DNA of 64,000 bases from Brevundimonas sp. (lineage in GTDB: Bacteria > Pseudomonadota > Alphaproteobacteria > Caulobacterales > Caulobacteraceae), in the NCBI RefSeq assembly GCF_027484365.1, contig NZ_JAIXTC010000017.1:160674-224673 (forward strand), in the 5' to 3' direction. This document shows, piece by piece, positions 18,400-28,006 of this stretch. The notes under the pieces are model-generated. The model made no database searches. It had not been told where the DNA came from and saw only the letters and a program-made list of their open reading frames with translations. The position numbers were made by a program, and so were the translations under genes. Position 1 is the stretch's first letter. Every line of letters starts with the position of its first letter.

Positions 18400-20829
18400 T
18401 CAGCTCCGGAGCGTCCCGCCGACCTTTGCGGCGGCGGTGACAATCCGGCTTGAGAGTGCCTCGATCTCGACCTCGGTCAAGGTCGCTTCGCGGGGCTGGA
18501 GGACGACCTCAAGCGCCACCGATTTCGAGCCCTCGGCCACGCCGGCGCCGCGATAGACGTCGAACACCCGGACCTCGGCGATCAGGGCCTTGTCGGCACC
18601 CTGTACGGCGCGGACGAGGTCGCCCGCCGGCTTGTCGTCCTCGACCACGAAGGCGAAGTCGCGGGTCAGGGGCATCAGGTTGGGCAGGTCGGCATTGCCG
18701 CGGGCCTTGGTGGTTCCGGCTTTCGACCGGGGCTCCGGCACGGCGTCGAGAACGATCTCGAAGGCCAGGATCGGGCCGTCGGCGTCCAGCGCCTTGAGCA
18801 CGCGTGGATGGACCGCGCCGAACTCGGCGACGACGGTCTTGGGACCCAGCTGGAGGCGGGCCGAGCGGCCGGGGTGCCACCAGTCGCGGTTCTGGCCCTG
18901 GGCCAGTTGCAGGGAGGCGGTCGGGGCGCCGATGGCGTCGAGAACGGCGGTCAGGTCGGCCTTGAGAGCGAACAGGGCGTCGTCGCCCGAACCGGCCCAG
19001 TGGCGGGCGGCGCGCGGGGAGATCAGGCCGGCGATGACGGTGCGCTGGTCGTTCGGCTGGTCGCCGAGATAGATGGGGCCGATCTCGAACAGGGCCACGT
19101 CGCCGTGACCACGCGCGGCGTTGCGGGCGGCGGCCTGGATCAGGTTCGGCAGGGCCGAGGGCCGCATGCAGTCGAGGTCCGAAGCGATCGGGTTCTCGAG
19201 CACCAGACGGTCGTCGCCGCCGCCGAAGAGGGCCGCGATCGACTGTTTCGTGAAGGACCAGGTGACGGCCTCGGCATAGCCCAGGGCCGCAAGGGCGCGA
19301 CGGGCAATGCGGACGCGGGCCTGCCGCGGGTTCAGGACGCCCTTCGACGGCGAGCCCTGGTCCGGGAGAGGGGTGTTCGGCAGGTGCTGGAAGCCGTGGA
19401 TGCGGGCCACCTCCTCCACCAGATCGGCCTTGCCCTCGACGTCGCGACGCCAGGACGGCGGGGTCACGATCCAGGGCTTGTCAGACCCGGCGGGGGCCGC
19501 CTGGACGAGGAAGCCGAGCTGGCCGAGGATCGTGCCGATCCGGTCGTCCTCCAGATCCATGCCCGACAGCTGTTTCACATAGGCGGGGTCGAAGGCGAAC
19601 GGCAGCGGGTTGGCCGGGTGCTCGCCGGCCAGGACGATCTCCGACGGCTCGCCGCCGCACAGGTCGAGGATCAGGCGGGTGGCCAGTTCGATGCCGGGGA
19701 CGACCGAGGCCGGATCGACGCCGCGCGCGAACCGGTACTGGGCGTCGGAACTGATCGTCAGCAACCGACCGGTCTGGGCCGTGACGATGGGGTCGAACCA
19801 GGCGGATTCGAGGAAGACGTCGGTCGTTTCATTGGAACAGCCGGTCGACTCGCCGCCCATGACGCCGCCGAGGCCGATCGCGCGCTCGCCGCCCGCGTCG
19901 GCGACGACGCACATGGTCGGGTCGACGCTGTAGGTCTTGCCGTCCAGGGCGAGCAGATGTTCGGGCTCGCCGGTACCGGAGGCGATCTGCCCGGGGCGGA
20001 CCACGATCTCCGAACCGACCAGGCTGTTCAAGTCATAGACGTGCAGCGGGCGGGCGCGGTCGTAGGCGATCAGGTTGGTGACGTCGACCAGACGGTTGAT
20101 CGAGCGCAGGCCGATGGCCTGGAGCCGGGTCTGGAGCCAGGCCGGGGACGGGCCGTTCTGCACGCCGCGGATCACCCGGCCGGCGAAGACCGGACACATC
20201 TCCGGAGCCTCCAGACGCACCGAGACCGGCGAAACGAAGCCGCCCTTCACCATGGCGATGTCGTAGTGTTTCAGCTTGCCGAGTCCGGCGGCGGCCAGGT
20301 CGCGGGCGATGCCGGCGACGCCCAGCCAGTCGGGGCGGTTGGGGGTGACCTCGAAGTCGATGACCGGCTCGGCCCCGAACAGCTTGGCGACCGGCGTGCC
20401 GACCGGGATTTCCGGTGGCAGTTCCTGGATGCCGTCGGATTCATCGGCCAGCTGCAGTTCGGAGGCCGAGCAGAGCATGCCGTTGGAAACCACGCCGCGC
20501 ACGGGCTTCTCGACCAGGGTGACGCCGAGGCCCGGCACGTATGCGCCGATGGGGGCGTAGATGGTGGTGAGGCCCGCGCGCGCGTTCGGGGCGCCGCAGA
20601 CGATCTCCTTCATGCCGTCGACGGTCTCGACCTGGCAGACCTGCAGGCGATCGGCGTCCGGATGCCGGGCCGCCGAAACGATCTTCGCGACCGTGAACGG
20701 CGCCAGGGCTGCCGTCGGGTCCGCGACATGCTCGACCTCGAGCCCGGCCATGGTCATGGCCTCGGCGACGGCGTGGACGTCGGCGTCCGTTTCCAGATGG
20801 TCCTTGAGCCAGGACAGGGTGAATTTCAC
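18400..20829 (-). CDS. pheT: Phenylalanyl-tRNA synthetase beta subunit
   Basis: Beta chain of the (alpha-beta)2 synthetase, carrying tRNA-binding and editing functions. The 809-residue protein has the N-terminal EMAP-like tRNA-binding domain (about 40-150), then the B3/B4 editing region, the B5 domain and the catalytic-like core. It ends with a C-terminal FDX-ACB anticodon-binding domain (about 715-808, [17 protein letters not shown]). The length is normal. It follows pheS but is separated from it by a 137-codon gene of unknown function, with 36 bases between that gene and pheT. The yqhA-family gene follows two bases after its stop. Confidence 0.97.
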   Translation of the reverse strand: MKFTLSWLKDHLETDADVHAVAEAMTMAGLEVEHVADPTAALAPFTVAKIVSAARHPDADRLQVCQVETVDGMKEIVCGAPNARAGLTTIYAPIGAYVPGLGVTLVEKPVRGVVSNGMLCSASELQLADESDGIQELPPEIPVGTPVAKLFGAEPVIDFEVTPNRPDWLGVAGIARDLAAAGLGKLKHYDIAMVKGGFVSPVSVRLEAPEMCPVFAGRVIRGVQNGPSPAWLQTRLQAIGLRSINRLVDVTNLIAYDRARPLHVYDLNSLVGSEIVVRPGQIASGTGEPEHLLALDGKTYSVDPTMCVVADAGGERAIGLGGVMGGESTGCSNETTDVFLESAWFDPIVTAQTGRLLTISSDAQYRFARGVDPASVVPGIELATRLILDLCGGEPSEIVLAGEHPANPLPFAFDPAYVKQLSGMDLEDDRIGTILGQLGFLVQAAPAGSDKPWIVTPPSWRRDVEGKADLVEEVARIHGFQHLPNTPLPDQGSPSKGVLNPRQARVRIARRALAALGYAEAVTWSFTKQSIAALFGGGDDRLVLENPIASDLDCMRPSALPNLIQAAARNAARGHGDVALFEIGPIYLGDQPNDQRTVIAGLISPRAARHWAGSGDDALFALKADLTAVLDAIGAPTASLQLAQGQNRDWWHPGRSARLQLGPKTVVAEFGAVHPRVLKALDADGPILAFEIVLDAVPEPRSKAGTTKARGNADLPNLMPLTRDFAFVVEDDKPAGDLVRAVQGADKALIAEVRVFDVYRGAGVAEGSKSVALEVVLQPREATLTEVEIEALSSRIVTAAAKVGGTLRS

Positions 20830-20865
20830 GGGATCAGGCTTTCGGTGAAGTCGAGTGCGGGCGCG

Positions 20866-21279
20866 TCAGCCGACGCTCTTGATGGCGAGGATCTCGCCGA
20901 GGATCTGTTCGTTGCCGGTGAAGCCGAGGGCGTGGAACTCGCAGTTCCGGAAGGCGCAGTTGATCACCGGGATCGCGCCGATGGCCATGTTGCGCACCGG
21001 CCGCAACACCATATTGCCGATGTCCCCCTTGGACTCGCCGAAATTCACCGCGTCAAACGTCGTGCCGGGCAGGATCAGCATGATCGCCGGGCCCTCGATG
21101 CGGCAGCCCGTGAAGGTGATGCCGTCGATCATCGACCGCCCGGTCCTCAGATGGTGGGCGAACAGGTCGTACAGCGCCAGGTCCTCGTCGACGAAGGCGC
21201 GCCGGGAGATGTCTGTGGTCGGATTCAACGGGCGGCCGAGGCCGGTCATCGGCAGCCGGGAGGGATCGACAAAGGTCAT
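20866..21279 (-). CDS. Unknown protein encoded between pheS and pheT (pentapeptide-like segments)
   Basis: A 137-residue cytosolic protein with no signal peptide. I do not recognise a named family. Segments such as ITFTGCRIEGP, TTFDAVNFGES and INCAFRNCEFHALGF have the spacing of short beta-strand rungs like those in pentapeptide-repeat or right-handed beta-helix proteins, but the repeats are too few and irregular to assign that fold. It starts nine bases after pheS ends and lies 36 bases before pheT, on the same strand. It is therefore co-transcribed with both subunits. Confidence 0.8.
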   Translation of the reverse strand: MTFVDPSRLPMTGLGRPLNPTTDISRRAFVDEDLALYDLFAHHLRTGRSMIDGITFTGCRIEGPAIMLILPGTTFDAVNFGESKGDIGNMVLRPVRNMAIGAIPVINCAFRNCEFHALGFTGNEQILGEILAIKSVG

Positions 21280-21288
21280 GGCAGGTCC

Positions 21289-22365
21289 TCAGCTCAGGCC
21301 GGAGGCCGGGTTCGGGGCGGCGAAGGCGGAGAAGCCGTAGTGGGCCAGCCAGCGGATGTCGGCCTCGAACATCGGACGCAGGTCGGGCACGCCGTATTTC
21401 AGCATAGCCATACGGTCCACGCCCATACCGAAGGCGAAGCCCTGCCACGCGTCCGGGTCGATGCCGCAGGAGCGCAGGACGTTGGGATGGACCATGCCGC
21501 AGCCGAGGATCTCCAGCCAGTCGTCGCCCTCGTTGAGCACCAGCTTGCCGCCCGAGCGGTCGCAACGGATGTCCATCTCGGCCGAGGGCTCGGTGAAGGG
21601 GAAGTGGTGCGGGCGGAAGCGGGCGTCAACGCCGTCCAGCTCGAAGAAGCGGGCGACGAAGGTTTCCAGGGTCGTCTTGAGGTGACCCATGTGGATGTCC
21701 TTGCCGATCACCAGACCCTCGATCTGGTGGAACATCGGGGTGTGGGTCGCGTCGGAGTCCTTGCGGAAGGTGCGGCCGGGGGCGACGATCCGGATCGGTG
21801 GTTGCTGCGACAGCATGGTCCGCACCTGAACCGGCGAGGTGTGGGTACGCAGGACCTTGCGCTCGCCCGTCTCCGGGTCGGGCTTGAGGAAGAAGGTGTC
21901 GTGCATCTCCCGCGCCGGATGTTTGGGCGGGAAGTTCAGGGCCGTGAAATTGTGGAAGTCGTCCTCGATGTCCGGCCCCTCGGCGACGGCGAAACCCATC
22001 TCGGCGAACAGGGCGATCATCTCGTCCATGACCTGCATGGTCGGATGGACCCCGCCCTTGCGACGCGCACGGGCCGGCAGGGTCAGGTCGACACGCTCGG
22101 TCAGCAGGCGGGCGTCCAGTTCGGCGGCTTCCAGTTCCGACTTCCTGGCGGCGATGGCGGCGGAAACCCGGTCGCGCAGGCCGTTGATCATGGGCCCCTG
22201 TTCGCGGCGCTCATCGGGGCTCATCGCCCCCATCCCCTTGAGCAGGCCCGAGATCGTCCCCGTCTTGCCGAGGGCGGCGACGCGCACGGCCTCGACCTCG
22301 GCGACGGTGGTCGCGGAGCCGATGGCGTTGATCAATTCGAGTTCGAGGACGGCGAGATCGGTCAT
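21289..22365 (-). CDS. pheS: Phenylalanyl-tRNA synthetase alpha subunit
   Basis: Catalytic alpha chain that activates phenylalanine and charges tRNA-Phe. The 358-residue protein has an N-terminal coiled-coil (about 1-90) and a class II aminoacyl-tRNA synthetase core. Motif 2 is [20 protein letters not shown] with the preceding [13 protein letters not shown]. Motif 3 is [20 protein letters not shown]. Length and order are standard. It heads the pheS-unknown-pheT-yqhA transcription unit on the minus strand, with the separate deacetylase gene 59 bases upstream. Confidence 0.98.
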   Translation of the reverse strand: MTDLAVLELELINAIGSATTVAEVEAVRVAALGKTGTISGLLKGMGAMSPDERREQGPMINGLRDRVSAAIAARKSELEAAELDARLLTERVDLTLPARARRKGGVHPTMQVMDEMIALFAEMGFAVAEGPDIEDDFHNFTALNFPPKHPAREMHDTFFLKPDPETGERKVLRTHTSPVQVRTMLSQQPPIRIVAPGRTFRKDSDATHTPMFHQIEGLVIGKDIHMGHLKTTLETFVARFFELDGVDARFRPHHFPFTEPSAEMDIRCDRSGGKLVLNEGDDWLEILGCGMVHPNVLRSCGIDPDAWQGFAFGMGVDRMAMLKYGVPDLRPMFEADIRWLAHYGFSAFAAPNPASGLS

Positions 22366-22424
22366 GGTGCGGACGCTCTAGCGGCCCGGCGCGCATTCGT
22401 CACGTCCGGCGGGCGCGAAAGCCG

Positions 22425-23411
22425 TCAGGGCGCGACCGTCCCGGCCGCGACCGCCGCCGCAAGGTCCTCGACCGTGCCCGCATTGGCGGCGACGATCCAG
22501 GCGGGCGGGTCCGGCTCCCAGCGGATGGGCTTCCCGTCGGTCTGGGTCCAGCGATGCAGCCAGGAGATGCCGTTCCGGCGCACATAGGTGTCCGGGTGGG
22601 CGTAGATCGGGTCGGTCAATGCCTGGTCGAGGCTGACGAAGCTGTAGCCGCGCGCGCGGTACAGGGCGTCGATCTGCGGATACCAGTCGAGGTTAAGGCT
22701 GTTGGCATGCAGCAGCAGGACCTGGGCCGGTTCCCGCCCGCCCGTAATCTCGGCGCTATAGGGTTCGAAATGGTCCAGCACCGTGGCCATGAAGGCCAGA
22801 TAGGCCTGGCCCACCCGCTGTTTGAGGGCATCGTCGCCCAGTTGTCCGGCCTTGCGGTAGACGTCGGCGAACATCCAGTCGACGTTGTCGATCGTCACCG
22901 GCGCGATGACATAGCCGCGCCCGGCCAGACCCGCCGCGATGGCGTCGTGCTTCTCCTGGGTGTCTCCGGTGAAGAGATAGGGGTGCCGGAAATACCGCAG
23001 CGTCCGGCCACGCGCTTCCAGGACCGCACGGAGCGCGGGCGCGCCGGCGTCGGTATCGGCGAGATAGGCCTCGGGCGTGATCTGGTGAATGTTGACGTGG
23101 TTGGCCGTGTGGTTGCCCAGGTCGATGCCCGCGTCGAGCCAGGCGTTCAGGATCTCCGGCAGCAGCGTCCCCGCCTCGGCCTCGCACACCTTGCCGGTAT
23201 TGACGAAGGCAGTGGCGTGGCTGTCGAGCGGCTCCAGCATGGCGAGGAAGTCGCGGGTCAGGGCCATGGCCTGGACCGGGTCACAGAGCGCTTCCGCAGA
23301 CGCCTGATAGGGCAGGTCGTCGAAGGTGACGGCGACGGTGCGCGTCTGGGCCGCGACGGGACCGGCCGACAGCACGGCGCACAGGCCGAGGATCAGGCGT
23401 CTCGGGATCAT
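22425..23411 (-). CDS. Exported polysaccharide deacetylase (NodB homology)
   Basis: Probable periplasmic carbohydrate esterase family 4 enzyme of 328 residues. A signal peptide (MIPRRLILGLCAVLSAGPVAAQ) precedes a NodB domain. Motif 1 is VAVTFDD (Asp31 and Asp32). Motif 2 is GNHTANH, giving the metal ligands His101 and His105. Motif 3 is FRHPYLF, with His in place of the more usual Pro-only pattern. A C-terminal region of about 60 residues after the domain is unassigned. The start at 23411 is the ATG directly before the signal peptide. It lies between rplT and pheS, behind the rplT terminator. The substrate is unknown. Confidence 0.88.
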   Translation of the reverse strand: MIPRRLILGLCAVLSAGPVAAQTRTVAVTFDDLPYQASAEALCDPVQAMALTRDFLAMLEPLDSHATAFVNTGKVCEAEAGTLLPEILNAWLDAGIDLGNHTANHVNIHQITPEAYLADTDAGAPALRAVLEARGRTLRYFRHPYLFTGDTQEKHDAIAAGLAGRGYVIAPVTIDNVDWMFADVYRKAGQLGDDALKQRVGQAYLAFMATVLDHFEPYSAEITGGREPAQVLLLHANSLNLDWYPQIDALYRARGYSFVSLDQALTDPIYAHPDTYVRRNGISWLHRWTQTDGKPIRWEPDPPAWIVAANAGTVEDLAAAVAAGTVAP

Positions 23412-23463
23412 GGGCGGCCCTCCGGTTCGGAAGCTATCCTTAGCCGCACAGGCCGCAAACGAA

Positions 23464-23492
23464 AACGCCCGCCCCGGGATCCGGGACGGGCG
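23464..23492 (-). terminator. Rho-independent terminator after rplT
   Basis: An inverted repeat (CGCCCGTCCCGG against CCGGGGCGGGCG on the minus strand) is followed on that strand by TTTTCGTTT. It lies 27-55 bases beyond the rplT stop. Confidence 0.8.
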
Positions 23493-23518
23493 CTTCGAAC
23501 GTCTCTGACCGAAAGGTC

Positions 23519-23872
23519 CTACTTCAGGGCTTCGCGCACCTTGGCGGCGATTTCCGAGAAGCCGACGCCGTCCATGGCGATCGCGGCCAGGACCTTGCGG
23601 TCCAGCTCGATGCCGGCCTTGGACAGGCCGTGGATGAACTGCGAGTAGGTGAAGCCTTCCTGACGGGCGGCGGCGTTGATGCGCTGGATCCACAGGGCGC
23701 GGAAGTTGCGCTTGTTCGTGCGACGGTCGCGGTAGGCGTATTGCCCGGCGCGGTCGACGGCGGCCTTGGCCGTGCGGATGGTGTTCTTGCGGCGACCCGA
23801 GAAGCCCTTGGCCTGTTCGAGAACCTTCTTGTGCCGGGCGTGGGAAACTACGCCCCGTTTGACGCGAGCCAT
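23519..23872 (-). CDS. rplT: 50S ribosomal protein L20
   Basis: Assembly-initiating 23S rRNA-binding protein of 117 residues. The basic N-terminus [24 protein letters not shown] and the segment [24 protein letters not shown] are diagnostic. It follows rpmI by 54 bases in the usual rpmI-rplT pair and ends at a terminator. In many bacteria pheS, pheT and infC belong to the same cluster. Here pheS lies beyond the deacetylase gene and infC is about 5.5 kb upstream. Confidence 0.98.
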   Translation of the reverse strand: MARVKRGVVSHARHKKVLEQAKGFSGRRKNTIRTAKAAVDRAGQYAYRDRRTNKRNFRALWIQRINAAARQEGFTYSQFIHGLSKAGIELDRKVLAAIAMDGVGFSEIAAKVREALK

Positions 23873-23926
23873 GTCGCTATCCTTTCAAATTCAATACGAT
23901 GAGGAGATCAGGTCTGCCAGCGCCGA

Positions 23927-24124
23927 TCAGGCGTAGGGCATGTAGGACTTGATCTTCTTGGCGTCGGCGTCGGCCATCAGGGACGTGCCGCGGTTCTGGC
24001 GGATGTATTTGGAGTTGTGGCTGATCAAGCGGTGACGCTTGCCCGCAACCCCGGCCTTAACCTTGCCCGTCGCGGTGAATTTGAAGCGCTTTTTGGCGCC
24101 AGACTTCGTCTTCAGTTTGGGCAT
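23927..24124 (-). CDS. rpmI: 50S ribosomal protein L35
   Basis: A 65-residue basic ribosomal protein with the family N-terminus [22 protein letters not shown] and the [17 protein letters not shown] segment. The start at 24124 is supported by AAGGAA just upstream and by the constant length of L35. A frame extending further upstream to 24208 is not homologous. It is the first gene of the rpmI-rplT unit. Confidence 0.97.
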   Translation of the reverse strand: MPKLKTKSGAKKRFKFTATGKVKAGVAGKRHRLISHNSKYIRQNRGTSLMADADAKKIKSYMPYA

Positions 24125-24287
24125 TTCAGTTCCTTTTCGTGGGCGATCGTGCTTCGGACTGCTTGAGCCCGATGTCCGATCCCCTGGATTTAAGAACCGC
24201 CCAGGCATGCCTGTAAGCCCGGCGGTTCGTTACGCGAAGGCGCGGTCCCTATCGGAACCGGAGACGGAAGGCAAGAAGAGTCGCAAT

Positions 24288-26264
24288 TCAGGGCGCGTCG
24301 GGAGGGTTTTGTTCCTCGAGAAAGGCGACCGTCGCCTCAAGCATCTGACGGCGGGTGGCGGCCTGGGACAGGTTGTGATCCTCGCCCTCGAGAGCGATCA
24401 TCTCCACGGGTTTTCCGGCCGCGCGCAGGGCGCGTTCCATCCGGACGCTCTGATCGAACGGCACCACCGTGTCGCGGCGACCGTGGATCAACAGGACGGG
24501 TGCGTCCGCCTGGGCCGCCAACCGGGCGGGAGAGCGATCGTTCAGGCGGCTGTCGCCCGACCCCTCGGCGCCCATGAACCGGTTCCAGTAGCGAATGATG
24601 GGATTGCGCGATTCAGCGCCCGAGCCCTGCTGGCGCACTTCCGATTCCAGCATGGCCGGAAGGTCCGAAACCCCCGCCATGGAGACCGCACAACGATAGA
24701 TGCCGTTCTCGAGCGTCACGCCGGCCAGGGCCGCATAGCCGCCATAGCTCCAGCCGACGATGCAGACACGGTCCGGATCAATCAGCCCCTGGTCAGCGAG
24801 ATATCGGACGCCGTCCGAGACATCGGTCTGCATCTTGCGGCCCCACTCCCCGTAGCCGGCCTGCAGGTGGGCTTCGCCCAGACCGCTGGAGCCCCGGAAA
24901 TTCGGCTGCAACACGGCATAGCCGCGAGACGCCAGGCTCTGGGCGAGCCAGTCGAAGTCGAGATAGTCCCGTGACTGAGGTCCTCCGTGCGGAAGAACCA
25001 CCAGCGGGAGTCGGCTTACCGGCACGCCCGAAGGCACGGTCAGATACCCGGGAATGGTCAGTCCGTCGGCGGCCGCATACCGGATCGCCCGGACCGGTCC
25101 GACCTGGTCGTTGGGCACGCCGGGGTAGGCGCGGCCGACGACGCTCACCCGGCGCGCCGGCGCGTCATAGAAATAATAGGTGCCTGAGTCGCCGATCGTC
25201 CCCACGCCGACGGAATAGGCGATGACCTGATCGTAGCTTTCGCTGAACGAGGTCAGGCTGACGCGGCGCTCACGCAGGCCCTGACTGAGGACGGCGCTGG
25301 CCGCCTCGATCTTGGGCTCGAAATACACCCAGTTGACCGTGTCGCCGCCGACCCCCAGGGCCAGCAGACGACCGCGACGGTCGTAGAGGACATTGTCCGG
25401 CGTGCCTGGCAGGTCGATGCCCTCGCGCCGCGTCCCGTCCGCCAGCGCCAGTTCCAGAAGAACGTCCTTGCCGTCCTCGGTGACGCTGACCATCACACTG
25501 TCGCCGTCGGGGCCGAAGCCCCAGACGCTCGGCTCGTCGATGAGTTCGGTCCGCTCGAAAATCTGCTTCCAGCCCAGCCCGTCCGGCACGCTCAGGCGTG
25601 TCCGGCCCGATGCAGGATCGCGCGCGATCCGGAGGGCCGGTTCGCCGTCCTGGCGCAGCAGATAGCCGGAGGTGTCGCGCTCACCCTGGGCCACCCGCAC
25701 GCCCCGGCCGCTGTTCAGGTCGACGCGGTAGATGTCGAGGGTATAGGCGTTGCGATCATTGGTGACGGCTTCCACGAACAGGGCCGGCTGTCCGCGATGG
25801 ACACCGCGGGAGTAGCCGTAGGTCGCGTTGATCACGGGCCTGTCAGCGGTCCTCAGGGCGCGTGCGACGCCCTGGGTGCGCACATTGACGATATCCATCT
25901 GCGGCTGTTCCGACGCGCCGATCGTCAGCCCTCCCTCGTAGACGCTGGAGAGGATGCCGACATGGTCCGGGGACAGCCAGGTCAGGCCGGTGGCCTTGCG
26001 GTCACTCACATCGACCGTGGTGACCAGCTCGCCGGTCAGGGTCTGGACGATGACTTCGGACCGGTCTTCGATGCGGCGCAGATAGGCGATGGTCGAGCCA
26101 TCGTCAGACAGCCTGACCAAGCCCGTGGCCGGCAATGCCGCGTAGGCGGTCAACGGGGGCGTCTGGGCCGGGCTCGCCGGGGTTTGGGCCGACTGGGCCA
26201 GGACCGGAGCGGCCGTTCCAAGACACAGGACCAGACAGGCGGCAGCCGCCATCATCACGCGCAT
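24288..26264 (-). CDS. S9-family prolyl oligopeptidase, exported
   Basis: Serine peptidase of the dipeptidyl-peptidase IV/acylaminoacyl-peptidase group, 658 residues. A signal peptide (about residues 1-24, ending VLAQ) directs it to the periplasm. The N-terminal part (about 30-400) is a beta-propeller-like region with repeated strand patterns. The C-terminal alpha/beta-hydrolase domain has GWSYGG with Ser506, Asp598 (HGRRDTVVPF) and His630 (GEDHNLS). It probably trims short peptides. It follows the MFS gene by 127 bases on the same strand and lies between rpmI and that transporter. The substrate is not predictable. Confidence 0.92.
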   Translation of the reverse strand: MRVMMAAAACLVLCLGTAAPVLAQSAQTPASPAQTPPLTAYAALPATGLVRLSDDGSTIAYLRRIEDRSEVIVQTLTGELVTTVDVSDRKATGLTWLSPDHVGILSSVYEGGLTIGASEQPQMDIVNVRTQGVARALRTADRPVINATYGYSRGVHRGQPALFVEAVTNDRNAYTLDIYRVDLNSGRGVRVAQGERDTSGYLLRQDGEPALRIARDPASGRTRLSVPDGLGWKQIFERTELIDEPSVWGFGPDGDSVMVSVTEDGKDVLLELALADGTRREGIDLPGTPDNVLYDRRGRLLALGVGGDTVNWVYFEPKIEAASAVLSQGLRERRVSLTSFSESYDQVIAYSVGVGTIGDSGTYYFYDAPARRVSVVGRAYPGVPNDQVGPVRAIRYAAADGLTIPGYLTVPSGVPVSRLPLVVLPHGGPQSRDYLDFDWLAQSLASRGYAVLQPNFRGSSGLGEAHLQAGYGEWGRKMQTDVSDGVRYLADQGLIDPDRVCIVGWSYGGYAALAGVTLENGIYRCAVSMAGVSDLPAMLESEVRQQGSGAESRNPIIRYWNRFMGAEGSGDSRLNDRSPARLAAQADAPVLLIHGRRDTVVPFDQSVRMERALRAAGKPVEMIALEGEDHNLSQAATRRQMLEATVAFLEEQNPPDAP

Positions 26265-26391
26265 GACCGATCTCTCCAGGATGGCATCATAATCGGCGAG
26301 GGTCGCCCACCGGCAAGCCTAACGCAACCCAAGGACGAAGCGCATCCACATTTAACGTCGGGCGACCCGCCGTGTCACTGACAGACGACCG

Positions 26392-27696
26392 TCATGGGCC
26401 TGAGGCGGACACTTGCTGGCCCGCCGCCTGACTCCGCCTCAGCGCCCTCCCCGCGTTGACGGCGATGATGGCGGCCGGAACCGTCAGGGCCGCCCCGACG
26501 AGGAAGGGCCAGTCGTGGCCGAGGCCGGAGAACAGGGCGCCGGCGAACAGCGGGCCGAAGATGCGGGCGATGGACCCCGTGGCCATGTTCAGCCCCAGCA
26601 TGGCGCCCTGGCGGTCCGGCGGAGTCGCCCGGGAGATCATGGCCGAGATGTTGGGCATGGCCATCGACATGCCGCAGGCCCCGAGGGCCATAATGATCGG
26701 AATGCTCCAGCCCTGGACGATCGGCAGGGTGAAGGCGCCGAGATCGAGGGTGAAGGCCGGGAACCAGGCGACCGGGGCGAGGACCTGCAGCACCAGGGAC
26801 CCGCCGAACAGCAGCATCCCCGTGGCCAGGACCCGCGTCTCGCCGAACCGTCTGGCCAGTTTGCCGGTGAAGACGCCCTGGTTCAGGGCCGAGACGATGC
26901 CGACGATCATGAAGCTGAGCCCGACCTCGCGCGCGCCCCAGGCGTAGCGAGCCCCGGCCCACAGTCCGAACACGCTCTCCATCGCCGAAAAGCCGGCCAT
27001 GTAGATGAGGGTGACCAGAAGGACCCGCGACACGACAGGATCGGCACGAGCGTCGCGCAGGCCGGACATGAACCCAGGACGAGGGACGGCGGGATCGGCC
27101 TTGGCCCGGCTCTCCTTCAGGAACACGACCACGCCCACCGCCGCGAGCGCGGCCAGGGCCGAGGCGACGAAGATCGGCAGCTGATAGCCGATGTGGCCCA
27201 GCTGCGGCTGGGTCAGGATTCCGCCGAGGCCGGGCCCGACGATGAAGCCGAGGCCGAAGGCCGCCCCGATCATCCCCATCCGCCCCGCACGCTCGGCCGG
27301 AGGCGTGACGTCGGCGACATAGCCCTGAACCGTCGAGATGTTGCCTGCGCCGAGCCCCGTGAACAGCCGCACCGCCACCGCAAGCCAGATGTTCGGCACG
27401 AAGGCCAGCGCCAGATAGCCGAGGGCGTTGGACACGAGGGTGATCAGAAGCACGGGCTTCCTTCCGATCCGGTCGGACAGCCGGCCCCAGAAGGGCTCGG
27501 CGAAGAATTGGCCGAGGGAATAGGCCGCGAACATCACCGTGATCTGCCACGGCTCGGCGTTCAGGCTCTGGGCGAAGAACGGCAGCAGGGGCACCACCAG
27601 GCCGAACCCGACCAGGTTGATGAAGACGATCAGGAACAACATCGCCAGCGCCGGGGCTTTGGCTTTCGGAGCGGATGCGACGGGCGGAGCGGACAT
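26392..27696 (-). CDS. MFS transporter, TetA-like (drug:proton antiporter type)
   Basis: A 12-helix inner-membrane transporter of 434 residues. Motif A is GRLSDRIGRKPVLL after TM2. TM1 begins ALAMLFLIVFINLVGFGLVVPLLPFFAQ, and motif C-like glycines (GAAFGLGFIVGPGLGG) lie in TM5. These fit the TetA/TCR branch, suggesting export of a small hydrophobic compound, but the substrate is unknown. The ATG at 27696 is followed by a short Pro/Ala-rich cytosolic lead. It is divergent from the hybrid kinase gene across a 310-base spacer. Confidence 0.9.
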   Translation of the reverse strand: MSAPPVASAPKAKAPALAMLFLIVFINLVGFGLVVPLLPFFAQSLNAEPWQITVMFAAYSLGQFFAEPFWGRLSDRIGRKPVLLITLVSNALGYLALAFVPNIWLAVAVRLFTGLGAGNISTVQGYVADVTPPAERAGRMGMIGAAFGLGFIVGPGLGGILTQPQLGHIGYQLPIFVASALAALAAVGVVVFLKESRAKADPAVPRPGFMSGLRDARADPVVSRVLLVTLIYMAGFSAMESVFGLWAGARYAWGAREVGLSFMIVGIVSALNQGVFTGKLARRFGETRVLATGMLLFGGSLVLQVLAPVAWFPAFTLDLGAFTLPIVQGWSIPIIMALGACGMSMAMPNISAMISRATPPDRQGAMLGLNMATGSIARIFGPLFAGALFSGLGHDWPFLVGAALTVPAAIIAVNAGRALRRSQAAGQQVSASGP

Positions 27697-28006
27697 GGAG
27701 CGTTACTAGGCGGGACGGCGCCGGACGTCGATGCCCCGGCTCATCCGGGTGGGTTGTGGACCTCCAGGAAGCGGGCCGTCTCAAGCAGCCTGCGCGGCCG
27801 GGGGTCGGCGCGGGAATGCCAGTGATCCTCGCCGGTCAGTTCAACCCGCGCACGGGCTTGCGCGCCGGGTGCAGCGCCGCCCTGGATCAGGCGCGCTTTT
27901 CGTCCGTATACGACATAATGTCTTTGAAAATGCTGCAAAAATTTCAAGAACGGCAAAGCCGGCATTAAGGCGCGGCTCCTATGTTTCGCATCGCTAAGGA
28001 GCACCC
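27697..28006. other. 310-base divergent spacer, MFS gene and hybrid kinase
   Basis: The half near the kinase (about 27905-27985) is clearly AT-rich compared with its surroundings and is probably the kinase promoter. It holds a short palindrome GACATAATGTC at 27912-27922 and an inverted pair TTGAAA/TTTCAA about 12 bases apart. AAGGAG eight bases before 28007 is the kinase ribosome binding site. The other half overlaps the doubtful small ORF at 27741-27965. Confidence 0.45.
27741..27965 (-). CDS. Doubtful 74-aa ORF upstream of the MFS gene
   Basis: A minus-strand frame starting MPALPFLKFLQHFQRHYVV and ending RLLETARFLEVHNPPG stops 45 bases before the MFS start. The second half has GC-biased third positions like real genes and a protein-like composition. 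The first half lies in the AT-rich promoter region of the divergent kinase, and there is no obvious ribosome binding site. No family is recognised. It may be a remnant or chance. Confidence 0.2.
   Translation of the reverse strand: MPALPFLKFLQHFQRHYVVYGRKARLIQGGAAPGAQARARVELTGEDHWHSRADPRPRRLLETARFLEVHNPPG

Noticed and set aside
18808..22587. A 1259-codon open frame on the plus strand, antisense to pheT, the unknown gene and pheS
   Set aside because: It is opposite well-identified genes and rich in Gly, Asp, Arg and Val, as expected from reading GC3-biased codons backwards. No homology is seen.
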